Of a DNA stretch of 64,000 bases, positions 1 to 9,222 are shown in pieces; the stretch's first letter is position 1; every line of letters begins with the position of its first letter. Made by a program: the position numbers and the translations under genes. A model generated the notes under the pieces. It had not been told where the DNA came from and searched no databases. It saw only the letters and a program-made list of their open reading frames with translations. Origin of the DNA: JAGNGI01 sp035448825 (GTDB lineage: Bacteria > Fidelibacterota > UBA2242); the NCBI GenBank assembly GCA_035448825.1, contig DAOTJS010000001.1, positions 186,001 to 250,000 on the forward strand, read 5' to 3'.

Positions 1-2
1 TT

Positions 3-1040
3 GCCTGGGTCCATTCCGATTTTCTGGATAATTTAGCTAATAATCGGGCGATTTACTCGATCAATGAACTCGCTGGTGACGATTCATTATTTTACAACCA
101 GTGTCTTCCGGATATATTTCCCCAGCTATTAAAGCCGGTAATTTTTCGGGATACGTTATATGCTCTGCCGATGGAAGCCACGACGTTAGCTCTTCTGTAC
201 AATCGCGATTGGTTCCGACAGGTTGGCTTGAATCCTAATCATCCACCAGCAACCTGGGCAGAATTGGACAGTTTTACGATGCAACTCTGTCGCGATTCCA
301 ATGGTGATGGATTGCCGGAGCGCTATGGATTTTATGTTCCTGTTTTTCCGGCTTCCGGTCCGCTCAATATCTGGATGACGATGCAGTGGGCGCCTTTTGT
401 TTGGCAAGCGGGTGGCGAGATTTTTAGTAATAATCAACCAACATTTGCCAGCGAGGCAGGCGTTGCGGCGCTTGCCTTTTGGAGTAAACTTTATCATCAG
501 CAAAAATTCGAGCGCTTTTCTATGGCACACGATATGGGTTTTATAAGTCAGACGGTAGCGATGATTATGGATGGACCTTGGAATTTACCACGCTATCGTC
601 AATATGTTAAATTTGATTGGGGCGTGGCGCCGCTACCTGCCGGTTCAGCGGGACGGGCAAGTTACTTGGCGGGTGAAAGTCTGGTCGTTTTTAAACAATG
701 TATCAATCCAGAGGAAGCTTGGCGTTTTATCAATTGGTTCCTCAAGCCGGAAGTTCAGCGAACTTTTTCTGAAAAATCCGGCTATCTGCCAGTTCGACGT
801 TCAGTATTGAATGATTCTGATTATGTTAATTTTCTGGAAAAATTTCCTCAACAAAAATCTTTTAATGAACAGATTCGGTATGCCCGGGGACGTAGTCTGC
901 CGGATAAATTTCGGGTTGAAGTCAATCAATGTATCGCCGAAGCGCTGGAAAGTAGTATCATTGGTAGAATAGCTCCAGAAAAATCGCTGAAAGTGGCTGA
1001 TGAGAAAATCAGACGCCTATTATCATCGGAAACGGAGTAA
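3..1040 (+). CDS. ABC transporter sugar-type solute-binding protein (5' truncated)
   Basis: The reading frame is open from base 3, so the start and signal peptide lie outside the window; 345 residues are visible. It resembles family 1 extracellular solute-binding proteins, which capture sugars or glycerol-phosphate for an ABC importer. Supporting features are the segment YNRDWFRQVGLNPNHPPATW, a Ca-site-like DSNGDGLPERYGF, the late GEWNLPRY-like stretch (DGPWNLPRYRQ), and a C-terminal region beginning NPEEAWRFINWFLKPEVQ that is typical of the family. No permease genes follow; a MalK/UgpC-type ATPase lies 700 bases downstream, past a flavodoxin gene. The ligand cannot be told from sequence. Confidence 0.85.
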   Translation, partial: AWVHSDFLDNLANNRAIYSINELAGDDSLFYNQCLPDIFPQLLKPVIFRDTLYALPMEATTLALLYNRDWFRQVGLNPNHPPATWAELDSFTMQLCRDSNGDGLPERYGFYVPVFPASGPLNIWMTMQWAPFVWQAGGEIFSNNQPTFASEAGVAALAFWSKLYHQQKFERFSMAHDMGFISQTVAMIMDGPWNLPRYRQYVKFDWGVAPLPAGSAGRASYLAGESLVVFKQCINPEEAWRFINWFLKPEVQRTFSEKSGYLPVRRSVLNDSDYVNFLEKFPQQKSFNEQIRYARGRSLPDKFRVEVNQCIAEALESSIIGRIAPEKSLKVADEKIRRLLSSETE

Positions 1041-1103
1041 AAGGAAAGGTTGATGAATCTGAAAGTTACTTTATAGAAATTAACTTAAAATCGGGAGAAA
1101 TAT

Positions 1104-1634
1104 ATGAGCAATATTCTAATACTGTATGATTCTAAAACCGGTAATACGGCTAAGATGGCTGAGTTGGTAGCCCTCGGTGCCCGGAAAAATGGTAAGCACA
1201 ATGTCAGGATTTTACATATTGACAATGCTGGTGCGGAAGATATTCGTTGGTGTGATGGCATTGCCCTCGGATCACCGACTAATATGGGACTTATATCCTG
1301 GAAAATGAAAAAATTTTGGGATGACTTAGGTGATGAACTCTGGGGAAAAATTGAAGGCAAAATCGGTTGCGCATTTTCGTCATCTGGAGGTTGGGGTGGT
1401 GGCGCCGAGATTACCTGCCAATCGGCTTTGATGATTCTCATCAATTTCGGATTCCTGGTTTTCGGCGTTACCGACTACGTAGATGAACAGTTGACTCTTC
1501 ATTATGGAGCGACTGTGGCCGGTGAACCGCGTTCAGCCGCGGAGAAAGCCGCCTGCTTGCGCTTAGGTGAACGTCTGGCTGAGTATTTATCGAAATTTAA
1601 ATTACAATCGGACAAGAATATTAACGAAGTGTAA
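1104..1634 (+). CDS. Flavodoxin / WrbA-like flavoprotein
   Basis: A 176-residue soluble protein with a flavodoxin fold. The N-terminal phosphate-binding loop reads YDSKTGNTAKMAE (about residues 8-20), the second loop GSPTNMGLISWKMKKFWDD fits the FMN isoalloxazine region, and SSSGGWGGGAE (about 93-103) fits the third flavin-contacting loop of WrbA-type NAD(P)H:quinone oxidoreductases. It probably carries FMN and acts as an electron carrier or quinone reductase. The ATG follows an AG-rich site (gggagaaat). It sits between two ABC transporter genes, but the 63-base and 107-base gaps make co-transcription uncertain. Confidence 0.8.
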   Translation: MSNILILYDSKTGNTAKMAELVALGARKNGKHNVRILHIDNAGAEDIRWCDGIALGSPTNMGLISWKMKKFWDDLGDELWGKIEGKIGCAFSSSGGWGGGAEITCQSALMILINFGFLVFGVTDYVDEQLTLHYGATVAGEPRSAAEKAACLRLGERLAEYLSKFKLQSDKNINEV

Positions 1635-1741
1635 AATTTTACTTGAAAATGTAATCGGGATTAATAGTCAAAGGAACATTGTGAAATATTGTGTAGTAAA
1701 TTTGAACGTTAGTTAATTTATAAAACGAGAAAGGGAAAACG

Positions 1742-2824
1742 TTGGCTTCTATAGAATTAAAACAAATTGTAAAGGAATTTGATAAAGGTGCTCCAATCAT
1801 TAAAAATCTCGATTTGACGATTAATGATGGTGAGTTTTTAGTGATTGTCGGACCTTCCGGATGTGGCAAATCTACCACTTTGCGCTTGATCGCCGGTCTG
1901 GAAGAAGTAACCAGAGGTGAAGTTTATATTGACAATCGTCTGGTTAATAATATTCTCCCCAAAGATCGCGATATTGCGATGGTTTTCCAAAACTATGCGC
2001 TTTATCCCCATATGACGGTTTACGAGAATATGGCGTTCGGCTTGAAACTGCGTAAATATCCCAAATCAGAAATTCAACAACGGGTGAAAGAAGCGGCTGA
2101 TATTTTGGAACTAGGCGATTTGTTAAATCGGAAACCGAAGCAACTTTCGGGTGGTCAGCGCCAGCGAGTAGCTTTAGGTCGGGCAATTGTCCGTAAACCA
2201 AAAGTGTTTTTATTCGATGAGCCGTTATCGAATCTGGACGCAAAATTGCGAGTTCAAATGCGCACCGAGATAAAAAAATTGCATCAACATTTAAAAACCA
2301 CTATGGTCTATGTCACTCATGATCAGGTGGAAGCCCTGACTATGGGTGATCGCATTGTCGTAATGAAGGATGGAGTAATTCACCAGATTGGCTCGCCAAT
2401 CGAAATATACCAGAACCCGCAAGATTTATTCGTTGCCGGATTCATCGGCAGTCCCGCAATGAATTTCATTCCGGGTGTTTTACATCAGGGAGTTTTCCAA
2501 AGTAACAGTAATAATATCAAACTTATTTTGGATAAATCGCCTTATAAGGAAATGGATAATGTGGCGGTAGTATTGGGCATTAGACCGGAGGATGTCCACT
2601 TAAATAAACCAGACGCTCGGTATCAGGAAGTGAAATTAACTCTTGAAGTTGTCGAACCGCTCGGCAATGAATCAATTATGTATTTTTCGGATGTGGAACA
2701 TCAAATTAATCTGCGTACTCAGGAGACAAATATTCCTCATACAATCGGAGAATCCATTCCTGTATTTTTCAATGTAGATAAAGTTCATATATTCGATCAA
2801 AAAACAGAAGTAGCAATCCGATAA
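1742..2824 (+). CDS. ABC transporter ATP-binding protein, MalK/UgpC/MsmK family
   Basis: A 360-residue cytoplasmic ATPase that powers carbohydrate import. Walker A GPSGCGKST is at residues 37-45, the signature LSGGQRQR begins at 135, Walker B FLFDEP is around 156-161 and the switch histidine in YVTHDQ is at 193. The C-terminal third (from about 240) is the OB-fold regulatory extension of MalK-like ATPases, with the motif LGIRPEDVHL. The start is TTG, preceded by gagaaaggg. In many bacteria one such ATPase serves several sugar importers, which would fit its separation from permease genes here. It probably works with the solute-binding protein at the left edge. Confidence 0.93.
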   Translation: MASIELKQIVKEFDKGAPIIKNLDLTINDGEFLVIVGPSGCGKSTTLRLIAGLEEVTRGEVYIDNRLVNNILPKDRDIAMVFQNYALYPHMTVYENMAFGLKLRKYPKSEIQQRVKEAADILELGDLLNRKPKQLSGGQRQRVALGRAIVRKPKVFLFDEPLSNLDAKLRVQMRTEIKKLHQHLKTTMVYVTHDQVEALTMGDRIVVMKDGVIHQIGSPIEIYQNPQDLFVAGFIGSPAMNFIPGVLHQGVFQSNSNNIKLILDKSPYKEMDNVAVVLGIRPEDVHLNKPDARYQEVKLTLEVVEPLGNESIMYFSDVEHQINLRTQETNIPHTIGESIPVFFNVDKVHIFDQKTEVAIR

Positions 2825-3079
2825 ACTAAAAATCGTGGCTATCAATGATCAGAAGTCACGGTTAAAAAATTAATAACTAGCCAAACCAATTTCCGACCCG
2901 CTGGCGGGGCTAAATTGGTTTCGGCGCATTAAGAGTATTTTTAGACAAGATTGACTCCGAAGGCTCCGGAGGAGTCTCAAAAGAGGGAGTCCCGCTCGGC
3001 GGGACAAGATTATTTTTTTCTTTTTTACTGTTACTGAGTAACGGGTAAGGTACTGTAGAGAGCCCTGTTATCTTATTTC
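2825..3079. repeat. Intergenic gap with palindromic dispersed repeat, module 1 copy 1
   Basis: No gene is visible. Bases 2881-3060 hold a copy of a repeat also found at 24591-24761 (opposite strand) and 35390-35537. It consists of a hairpin with arms aaccaattt/aaattggtt around a GC-rich centre, a linker ending tttttagacaaga, a second palindrome around ctccggag, and a cccgc/gcggg stem. Just before it, 2828-2864 can fold into a ten-pair stem with two G-U pairs (aatcgtggct / agtcacggtt), but no T-run follows, so I do not call it a terminator. Confidence 0.75.
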
Positions 3080-3108
3080 TTGACAATCGGATAATAAATG
3101 ATTAAAAT
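3080..3108 (+). promoter_or_regulatory. Sigma-70-like promoter upstream of the lipoprotein island
   Basis: TTGACA at 3080-3085, a 17-base spacer, and TAAAAT at 3103-3108. A nearly identical arrangement (TTGATA, 17 bases, TAAAAT, sharing the spacer end aataaatgat) is at 7113-7141. The first secreted-protein gene begins 174 bases downstream at 3282. Confidence 0.5.
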
Positions 3109-3281
3109 ATTTACAAATGGATAGAAACCCGCAAAATCGGTTAAAGAATTGGTTTGTAAAGGAATTATCAGTTTTCTCGATTAAAAAACCAGATACAAAA
3201 ATTTCTCTATATAGAAACTTATTTTATATGAGGAGGAATTGATTAAATAAATGCAAGGCATATAAAAGAAGATTAAGTATT

Positions 3282-4448
3282 ATGCGTAAATCGGTTATTG
3301 TTCTTATTCTTTTATTTTTTATTTGTTGTGAAAAAGATATAGAAAATCCAATTTTAGAGCCGGAGCCAGAAATAGGCAAAACTACGATATTAATAGAAAG
3401 AGGACTAGTTTCTTATAATTCTTACAATTTTCCTATAGTAAGTCTTACATATGCCAAAATTAGTATATCGGATATTGATACATCCCTATATTTTGCAATG
3501 TCAGAATCTTCTCCTAATGATACAATCGTTATTCTTTCTCACGGTGTATTTAATGGTGAGCTAAATACAACAGGGATACCTATCGCAGATGAATGTTTGT
3601 TTATCAAAGCCTATTTCAGAAATGAGGATACGAGTGGGACTGTCTTATTATATGAAAATCTCTGGAATTATTCGTTTATTGACAGTGTAATATTTGAGCC
3701 ATATAAACTTATTGGATTGTCTGATACCATTCGGATCGGTAAACAACGTTACTTAAGTTGGAAAGAAAATTATAGAATAGATACGTTGAAATTTAATGTT
3801 TATTATAAGCCTAATATCAATATAGTATATGATAGATTCTCTTTGTCAACAATGGATTTTCTTTATAAAAATTCAGCATACGATTCGGTAAAATATATAG
3901 CCAAATTCATTGTTGGAATACCGTCAATGACTTCAGAACCCAATATTGTACATTATCCATATAGTACAATAGAACTTGTTTATGAGAGTAGCATTTTAAA
4001 AGTAATATCAAGATTAAACTATCAAGTTGAATATAAATTACCAACCTGGAAGTTAAACCACGTTATAGATTCGCTGGAAATTTGCCGTAATAATTGGAAA
4101 TCATTATCAATTCATGATTATTCGATATATCAGACTATTAAGTCCTGGTATCCCTGGTACGGTGACACCTTAAAAATCGCGGTCTATTCAGATACAATCA
4201 ATGATATTCAGAAAGTACCTGATTTATCTACTATTGATCGTTCAGTTTGGGAACGATATAAAACGATTGATGAACTATTTGAATTAGCGGGTTTAGATTC
4301 AACTAGATATGAGCTCCGAGTAAGGTATAACTCAGATTATTATTATCCAGAATTCTTATATTATAAATTGAAACCACCAATATATACCGAGGGAGGATTT
4401 GAGTATTATACCTGGAATTTAGAAATCAGAAGACTACTTGTTAGTTGA
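3282..4448 (+). CDS. Hypothetical lipoprotein
   Basis: 388 residues with an N-terminal basic pair, a hydrophobic run and a cysteine-containing end (LLFFICCEKD), consistent with a lipoprotein signal processed at Cys15 or Cys16. The mature part is rich in Tyr, Ser, Asp and Ile with alternating hydrophobics, suggesting a beta-rich extracytoplasmic protein, but I recognise no family. It opens a run of AT-rich, apparently lineage-specific secreted proteins. The ATG is weakly supported by a nearby agaagatt. Confidence 0.7.
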   Translation: MRKSVIVLILLFFICCEKDIENPILEPEPEIGKTTILIERGLVSYNSYNFPIVSLTYAKISISDIDTSLYFAMSESSPNDTIVILSHGVFNGELNTTGIPIADECLFIKAYFRNEDTSGTVLLYENLWNYSFIDSVIFEPYKLIGLSDTIRIGKQRYLSWKENYRIDTLKFNVYYKPNINIVYDRFSLSTMDFLYKNSAYDSVKYIAKFIVGIPSMTSEPNIVHYPYSTIELVYESSILKVISRLNYQVEYKLPTWKLNHVIDSLEICRNNWKSLSIHDYSIYQTIKSWYPWYGDTLKIAVYSDTINDIQKVPDLSTIDRSVWERYKTIDELFELAGLDSTRYELRVRYNSDYYYPEFLYYKLKPPIYTEGGFEYYTWNLEIRRLLVS

Positions 4449-4595
4449 AACTGCTAAATAAAATAAGCACATAACCGTTATTTAGAGTTAATATATGATT
4501 TAAAGTTTGATGAGTTTATGAAAAGTATGAGAAAAAATTGGATTCATGAATCCCATAAATCCGGCGCGACTCATAGCTACCTAAATGTAAAATGG

Positions 4596-5381
4596 ATGCG
4601 TTATAGAAAATTTGCGCTTATTATTTATTCATTCTCGCTAATAAACTGCAGTCCATTTGAGAATAATTTATTTCCTTTAGAGGGAAGAATATTTTTCAAA
4701 ATATCGGAGGACTATAAGCAATACAACCGTGAAAATAACCCTGAAATATTTTTATTTCTGGAAACTGAGAAAATATACGGTTGCTTTAATTATGGCATTT
4801 CTACGGATTGTGATATAGACGGTAGAAAAATTGAGGTGGATATTTTAGGAATAAATCAACCGGGAGTTTGTTTGACGGCAATTGGACCGGCAATCGCGAG
4901 AATTCATCTCCCATTATCTAATAAGTTATATTCATTAAAGATATCAGGCGATGATTTCACTAATAATTATGCTGTGATAGTTACAGATTCATCAATATCG
5001 GTAACGGGGGACTCTACCGTCAATACGAAGCCGGAAATAGAATTATTCTGGCGCTATCCTCCCAATTCATTTGTATATCTGTATGGTAGCACTTTTGAAG
5101 ATTCTTCTTTGGCAAATGTATTTTTGGATACTTTGATGCAAGTTATAGATATTGCTGAATTTTATTTCCCTCAAAACGGAGAAATACCTTATCCAAAATC
5201 ATCTATGGGCCATCATTGGGATATGCCTGCTCGATATTTTTACTATAATTCTGAAAATGATTTTGATCTGATTGAAGAGGTTTTAAGAGTTTTTAAGAAT
5301 AACTATATCAAAGATAAAGTAGGAATCGGTATAACGATTAAAAACTGGCGTAATAAGCAAATCAATAGTTGGCTTCTTTAG
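4596..5381 (+). CDS. Hypothetical lipoprotein
   Basis: The frame is open from 4518, but I place the start at the ATG at 4596 because the product then begins with a compact lipoprotein signal (MRYRKFALIIYSFSLINCSP, lipobox LINC). This gives 261 residues. The upstream 26 codons would put a polar extension before the signal. No known domain is visible; the mature region is predicted to be beta-rich. It follows the 3282 lipoprotein on the same strand and shares its AT-rich composition. Confidence 0.6.
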   Translation: MRYRKFALIIYSFSLINCSPFENNLFPLEGRIFFKISEDYKQYNRENNPEIFLFLETEKIYGCFNYGISTDCDIDGRKIEVDILGINQPGVCLTAIGPAIARIHLPLSNKLYSLKISGDDFTNNYAVIVTDSSISVTGDSTVNTKPEIELFWRYPPNSFVYLYGSTFEDSSLANVFLDTLMQVIDIAEFYFPQNGEIPYPKSSMGHHWDMPARYFYYNSENDFDLIEEVLRVFKNNYIKDKVGIGITIKNWRNKQINSWLL

Positions 5382-5487
5382 TAATGTTTTAAAATATTTT
5401 TATCAGATGGAACGAATGGCAATAGCTACTGAAAAAACGACTTTACCTATGTGCCCAAACATTATGTATCCTAAAAAAGTAGGTAAT

Positions 5488-5997
5488 GTGAAAAACAAAA
5501 TTGTCCTTTCTATAATTTTCTTACTCTTGATTTCTTGTACTGATAAATCCGATAATGAATCTTACGTGAGAGAAGAAGCGGAGCAAGTAATCAAAATCCA
5601 TTACAAATATGGTTTTGCCGATGAAATCAATACCTTCGATAAAACCTGTACTAAAGATTTAGTGCTGGATGGCACCGTAACGATTGATTTTTGGTTTCAG
5701 CTGGATGAACAGCAGGCAATCATCAGAGAACTTGAAGACGTAGATTTTTTCAATTTGCCGGATACTCTTGCTTATCAATCGAGTGATTCTATTACGGAGA
5801 CAATTGAACCAGATCCGGGAATACAATCTCTGCGAATCAAATATAACAATCAGGATAAGACTGTATTTTGGTATCTAATCAATAGTTATCCCTCGGAATA
5901 TGAGCGAATCTTACGACTGACGACATTAATCGAGGAAATATTACATTCTGATCCGGAATATCAATCCCTACCGGAACCGACAGGAAGTTATCTTTAG
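5488..5997 (+). CDS. Hypothetical small lipoprotein
   Basis: I choose the GTG at 5488, preceded by aagtaggt, rather than the first in-frame start at 5407, because the product then begins MKNKIVLSIIFLLLISCTDK, a clear lipoprotein signal with lipobox LISC. The mature protein is about 150 residues, acidic, with the segment VTIDFWFQLDEQQ. No family is recognised. It belongs to the same secreted-protein island. Confidence 0.6.
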   Translation: MKNKIVLSIIFLLLISCTDKSDNESYVREEAEQVIKIHYKYGFADEINTFDKTCTKDLVLDGTVTIDFWFQLDEQQAIIRELEDVDFFNLPDTLAYQSSDSITETIEPDPGIQSLRIKYNNQDKTVFWYLINSYPSEYERILRLTTLIEEILHSDPEYQSLPEPTGSYL

Positions 5998-6156
5998 CTT
6001 ATATTGTTTTGCTTTTCGATTTTCATAGTCTTACTTTAATATTGATTTAAGTTTGTAATTGAAAAATAGAAAATGAAAGCGGGATTCTTAGGTATAATGA
6101 AGCGAAGTTTTTCTGTCTATCAGCAAGTTAGCAACTAAAGGAGGGTAAACTGAGTC

Positions 6157-6957
6157 ATGAAAAGAGGGTTTCTATTTTTATTAGTGTTTATTCTATTCAT
6201 TAACATCAATTGCGACATTACCTCGAGTAATTCCGATAAAGTAGATGAAGATTATCCGACAACAATATTCCCACTTTCCGATGATGAGTGGCAGGTTTTG
6301 CAAAATGAGTTTGATGCGTTAAACAATTCGACAGTCCAAACTAAATTGAACAAATATGGATTGACAGGTAAGATGGACATATCCAAGATTCATCCTAATC
6401 CGGGGATTAAAATTGACGAATCGAAAGCGCTGGATATTGCGGCTAAATTTGTAGTAAAGAATTCAAAATTCACCAATGTTACCGATAGCCTGGAATTTAT
6501 CAATAGATTGAATAGATCGAATGTGCTCGAGGAAGATAGTACCGAATGGAAATTGAGATTTAGTTCACAAATATATAAAGGTTATGAAATTAAATATTCC
6601 GAGATAACAATATTACTATATGGTGATGGAGTCCGTCTTATATATGGATCATGGTATAAAGACATATACATTCCTGAAAGAAATAATTACAGTATTGATG
6701 AGGCAAAGAAAAAAATCATTGGCCAATCAATAATATGGTACGGTACGGGCGGAGAACCGTATGAATTTATCGTAAGTCCTGAATCTATATCCGAACCAAT
6801 AGAGAAGGTAATATTTCCTCTGGAACAGGATACTTCGCTCGAGTTTCGGATTGTTTGGAAGATACCAATACTTTTCGGAGGTTTCGTTGGTTGGCATATA
6901 TATTTCGATACGACTACCGGTGAAATTGTGGCAATTATTCAGAAGTTTCAAACCTGA
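6157..6957 (+). CDS. Lipoprotein with possible PepSY-like repeats
   Basis: 266 residues starting MKRGFLFLLVFILFININCD, a lipoprotein signal, with a good Shine-Dalgarno aaaggaggg 12 bases upstream. Two segments resemble PepSY-type units: IKIDESKALDIAAKFVV (about residues 84-100) and NYSIDEAKKKIIGQS (about 176-190). The ending GWHIYFDTTTGEIVAI is like the terminal strands of PepSY domains, which often act as inhibitors or carriers in the periplasm. The domain call is an inference from motif shape only; the lipoprotein call is firmer. Confidence 0.6.
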   Translation: MKRGFLFLLVFILFININCDITSSNSDKVDEDYPTTIFPLSDDEWQVLQNEFDALNNSTVQTKLNKYGLTGKMDISKIHPNPGIKIDESKALDIAAKFVVKNSKFTNVTDSLEFINRLNRSNVLEEDSTEWKLRFSSQIYKGYEIKYSEITILLYGDGVRLIYGSWYKDIYIPERNNYSIDEAKKKIIGQSIIWYGTGGEPYEFIVSPESISEPIEKVIFPLEQDTSLEFRIVWKIPILFGGFVGWHIYFDTTTGEIVAIIQKFQT

Positions 6958-7112
6958 AAACTCGGCTAGCTATTATCCGGAGTAAGTGTCAGGGATTGCG
7001 ACTAGTTATGGATTTTATGAATCTGCAAGATGAGATTGAGAAAGTTGAAGACCAACAAGGATATGTCGGTGTCACTTAGCCAAATCTATTATCCACCTTC
7101 GTAAGTCCTCCA

Positions 7113-7141
7113 TTGATAATTAGACAATAAATGATTAAAAT
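7113..7141 (+). promoter_or_regulatory. Sigma-70-like promoter before the 7211 gene
   Basis: TTGATA at 7113-7118, 17-base spacer, TAAAAT at 7136-7141, 70 bases before the secreted-protein gene at 7211. Spacer and -10 region match the site at 3080-3108. The similarity (ataaatgattaaaat) also covers the first codons of a possible 27-codon ORF, so part of the match could reflect coding ancestry rather than promoter duplication. Confidence 0.45.
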
Positions 7142-7214
7142 AATTTACGATGCCTGGAAATTGGATGAAGAGTTGGTCAAAAATATAAAGGCAAAATTAA
7201 CGGCAGAAAAATGA
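7131..7214 (+). CDS. Possible 27-residue leader ORF
   Basis: An ATG at 7131 opens 27 codons, including YDAWKLDEELVKNIKAKLTA, and ends in a TGA overlapping the ATG of the next gene by four bases (ATGA at 7211). The overlap suggests translational coupling. However there is no Shine-Dalgarno before it and the ATG lies inside the promoter-like site, so it would need transcription from farther upstream. It could be a leader peptide, a decayed gene end, or chance. Confidence 0.22.
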   Translation: MIKIIYDAWKLDEELVKNIKAKLTAEK

Positions 7215-8416
7215 ACCTATTAATTTCTCGAAAAACACCACGAATATTCTTCCTAATAATCGTGGTTTCCGTAATATGTAAAGCACAGTTTTTGGACGAT
7301 TTCGATCAGAAAAAAATCGAGGGCTGGTTTTGCTTGACCGGCGATGGCGATATTACTATGGATTTGGTGCCAATGGATGGTTACGCCCGTCTTATAGTTG
7401 ATGCCACCCGCGACAAATATAACGTATGGTGGGCTACCATCAAACGCGACGTTACTCCTTTTCTCGATTTAGGAAAATTGCAAGAGCCGGACTACGAACT
7501 GCGAGTCGAAGCGAAAGTACGGCTAAGTACGGCGCCGCATCGCATTAATTTTATGATAAATACTCAGCGCACGACGAATTTCCATGAACATCTAATGGAA
7601 TTCGATATTCCCGATACCACCGGCTGGCACGTAGTTAGTTACACGACCAAACATCTAGACGTTGTGCCCGGTGATACTCTTTATGTCCAGCTTTCGGCTA
7701 CTGATTTCGGTTGGGAAAAATATTTCGTTGATATTGATTATTACCGCGCCGATGTAGTTAATGTCAAGCAAGCCGGTGCCGATAAAGGCGAAGCGATACC
7801 TTATCATCCGCCGATTCCGGATGTCAATACTTTTGCGCTTCATCTACCGGTGGCTCACGATTGCGTGCTGAATCTTGATTTTCCCGACGTCAATTTTAAT
7901 GACTGGCAGGAAGTAACGGCGGAAGGTAATGCGCGGGTATTAACCGTGAACGGCAATCAATGGGCGATTTTAAGGTGGGATTTCGGAAAATATAAAGGCA
8001 AGGAAGTCGCTCAGGCTGGTTTATTGGAACTTACTACTTTCTCGGTAGCGCAGGGCGGCAATTATAGCGCAGTTTACGGTGAGGATTTCGGGATGGAATT
8101 TGGCAAAATTCGCGTAATTGAAATTTTAAGCGGCGACCCGGAATGGAATCAGGAAAATGTAACTTATCATAATTTTATGCAGGGCAAACCATATACCGCA
8201 GTGTTCAATACTCAAATGATTTATGATGCGGATTTATCCCAAACTCCCGACGCTAAAAATTTTATCACAATTTCAAAACCGGCAATGCAACGTTTGCTCG
8301 ATGGTACAACTAAAGGTTTACTCATTCGACCACTGGGAGCCATAGATGTGTCAATCTATGCTTCGGAAGATAAAACTGGACAGGGTGCGAAATTGCATTT
8401 TAACCTTAAAAAATAG
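7211..8416 (+). CDS. Secreted protein of unknown function, jelly-roll-like
   Basis: 401 residues with a signal peptide (RIFFLIIVVSVICKAQ) and no lipobox fit, so probably periplasmic or exported. The N-terminal half (about 25-180) has the pattern DDFDQKKIEGW...DGYARLIVDATRD...WWATIKRDVTPFLDL, which looks like a carbohydrate-binding-module-like jelly-roll of the kind found in secreted proteins of FCB bacteria. The C-terminal half has a second beta-rich domain. The base composition is more GC-rich than its AT-rich neighbours. The exact family is not recognised. Confidence 0.6.
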   Translation: MNLLISRKTPRIFFLIIVVSVICKAQFLDDFDQKKIEGWFCLTGDGDITMDLVPMDGYARLIVDATRDKYNVWWATIKRDVTPFLDLGKLQEPDYELRVEAKVRLSTAPHRINFMINTQRTTNFHEHLMEFDIPDTTGWHVVSYTTKHLDVVPGDTLYVQLSATDFGWEKYFVDIDYYRADVVNVKQAGADKGEAIPYHPPIPDVNTFALHLPVAHDCVLNLDFPDVNFNDWQEVTAEGNARVLTVNGNQWAILRWDFGKYKGKEVAQAGLLELTTFSVAQGGNYSAVYGEDFGMEFGKIRVIEILSGDPEWNQENVTYHNFMQGKPYTAVFNTQMIYDADLSQTPDAKNFITISKPAMQRLLDGTTKGLLIRPLGAIDVSIYASEDKTGQGAKLHFNLKK

Positions 8417-8541
8417 TTCAATGCGAAAGTAGCGGAAGCGATATTCCCAGAAAAGAATTAGACGTCGGAAAAATTATGGATTGCAAAAGCATGCCTATTG
8501 CTAATTTGTCTGGTAATCAATTGAAACAACTGGGAGGTAAA

Positions 8542-9222
8542 TTGGAAACTAAGACATTAAAGATATTGATAATATTGGCATTGTCAGTAAATATTCTCAA
8601 TGCCGAAAAACAATCTCCAATCATTTTAATCGGCAAATTAGGCGCAGAATATTCCACAACTAAAAATATTTCAATAACTCATAATAATCCGTTTATCCCG
8701 ACAATTTCTGTCGGTTTTGAAATACCGTCGCTTGATTTTCTGCACGTTTATTGTAATTATAACTACGCCCGGAAAATGGGACATCCCTATATGGTCTCTA
8801 CGACTATTCATTTAGATTCTAACTTAAATATCGAATCTATTGAGGAAGAAAAATGGGTTGATAAAGATGGAGAATATTTAATAAAGAAAACTCAGGTGAT
8901 TATTGGATTGAAGGGTAAGCTGAAAGTTTCCGATGACACTTATATTAATATCGGAGCAGGTATCTCTCCTTTTTTTAGAGGGTTATATGATTCGAAACAG
9001 AGTAGCGGCGCAAGAGCTACACTTAAAGAGCAAGGGCGAATAATTGCCGGTTATGTGTTTAGTCTGGAATTGGAAAAATACCTTAAGGATAATTTATTAA
9101 TACGGTGTTCAATGGATTACTTGAAATTAAGGGAAGAACCATACGGGATAATGATAACCAGAAGTAGCCCTAGCTTTTATTTTCAAGTAGGATACAAATT
9201 GAAAATAAAAGTGCCCGCATAA
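8542..9222 (+). CDS. Predicted outer-membrane beta-barrel protein
   Basis: The TTG at 8542 has a strong site gggaggt six bases upstream and yields a clean signal peptide (METKTLKILIILALSVNILNA), so I prefer it to the ATG at 8476. The 226-residue product shows alternating amphipathic strands such as TISVGFEIPSLDFLHVYCNY and YINIGAGISPFFRGLY and ends in a strand FYFQVGYKLKIKV, consistent with a small eight-stranded-type barrel. The ligand or partner is unknown. Confidence 0.6.
   Translation: METKTLKILIILALSVNILNAEKQSPIILIGKLGAEYSTTKNISITHNNPFIPTISVGFEIPSLDFLHVYCNYNYARKMGHPYMVSTTIHLDSNLNIESIEEEKWVDKDGEYLIKKTQVIIGLKGKLKVSDDTYINIGAGISPFFRGLYDSKQSSGARATLKEQGRIIAGYVFSLELEKYLKDNLLIRCSMDYLKLREEPYGIMITRSSPSFYFQVGYKLKIKVPA

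Noticed and set aside
2828..2864. Ten-pair stem after the ABC ATPase gene
   Set aside because: It has two G-U pairs and is followed by A-rich rather than T-rich sequence, so a terminator call is not supported.
8476..8541. Upstream ATG extension of the beta-barrel gene
   Set aside because: It would bury the signal peptide behind 22 residues, while the TTG at 8542 has a strong gggaggt site.
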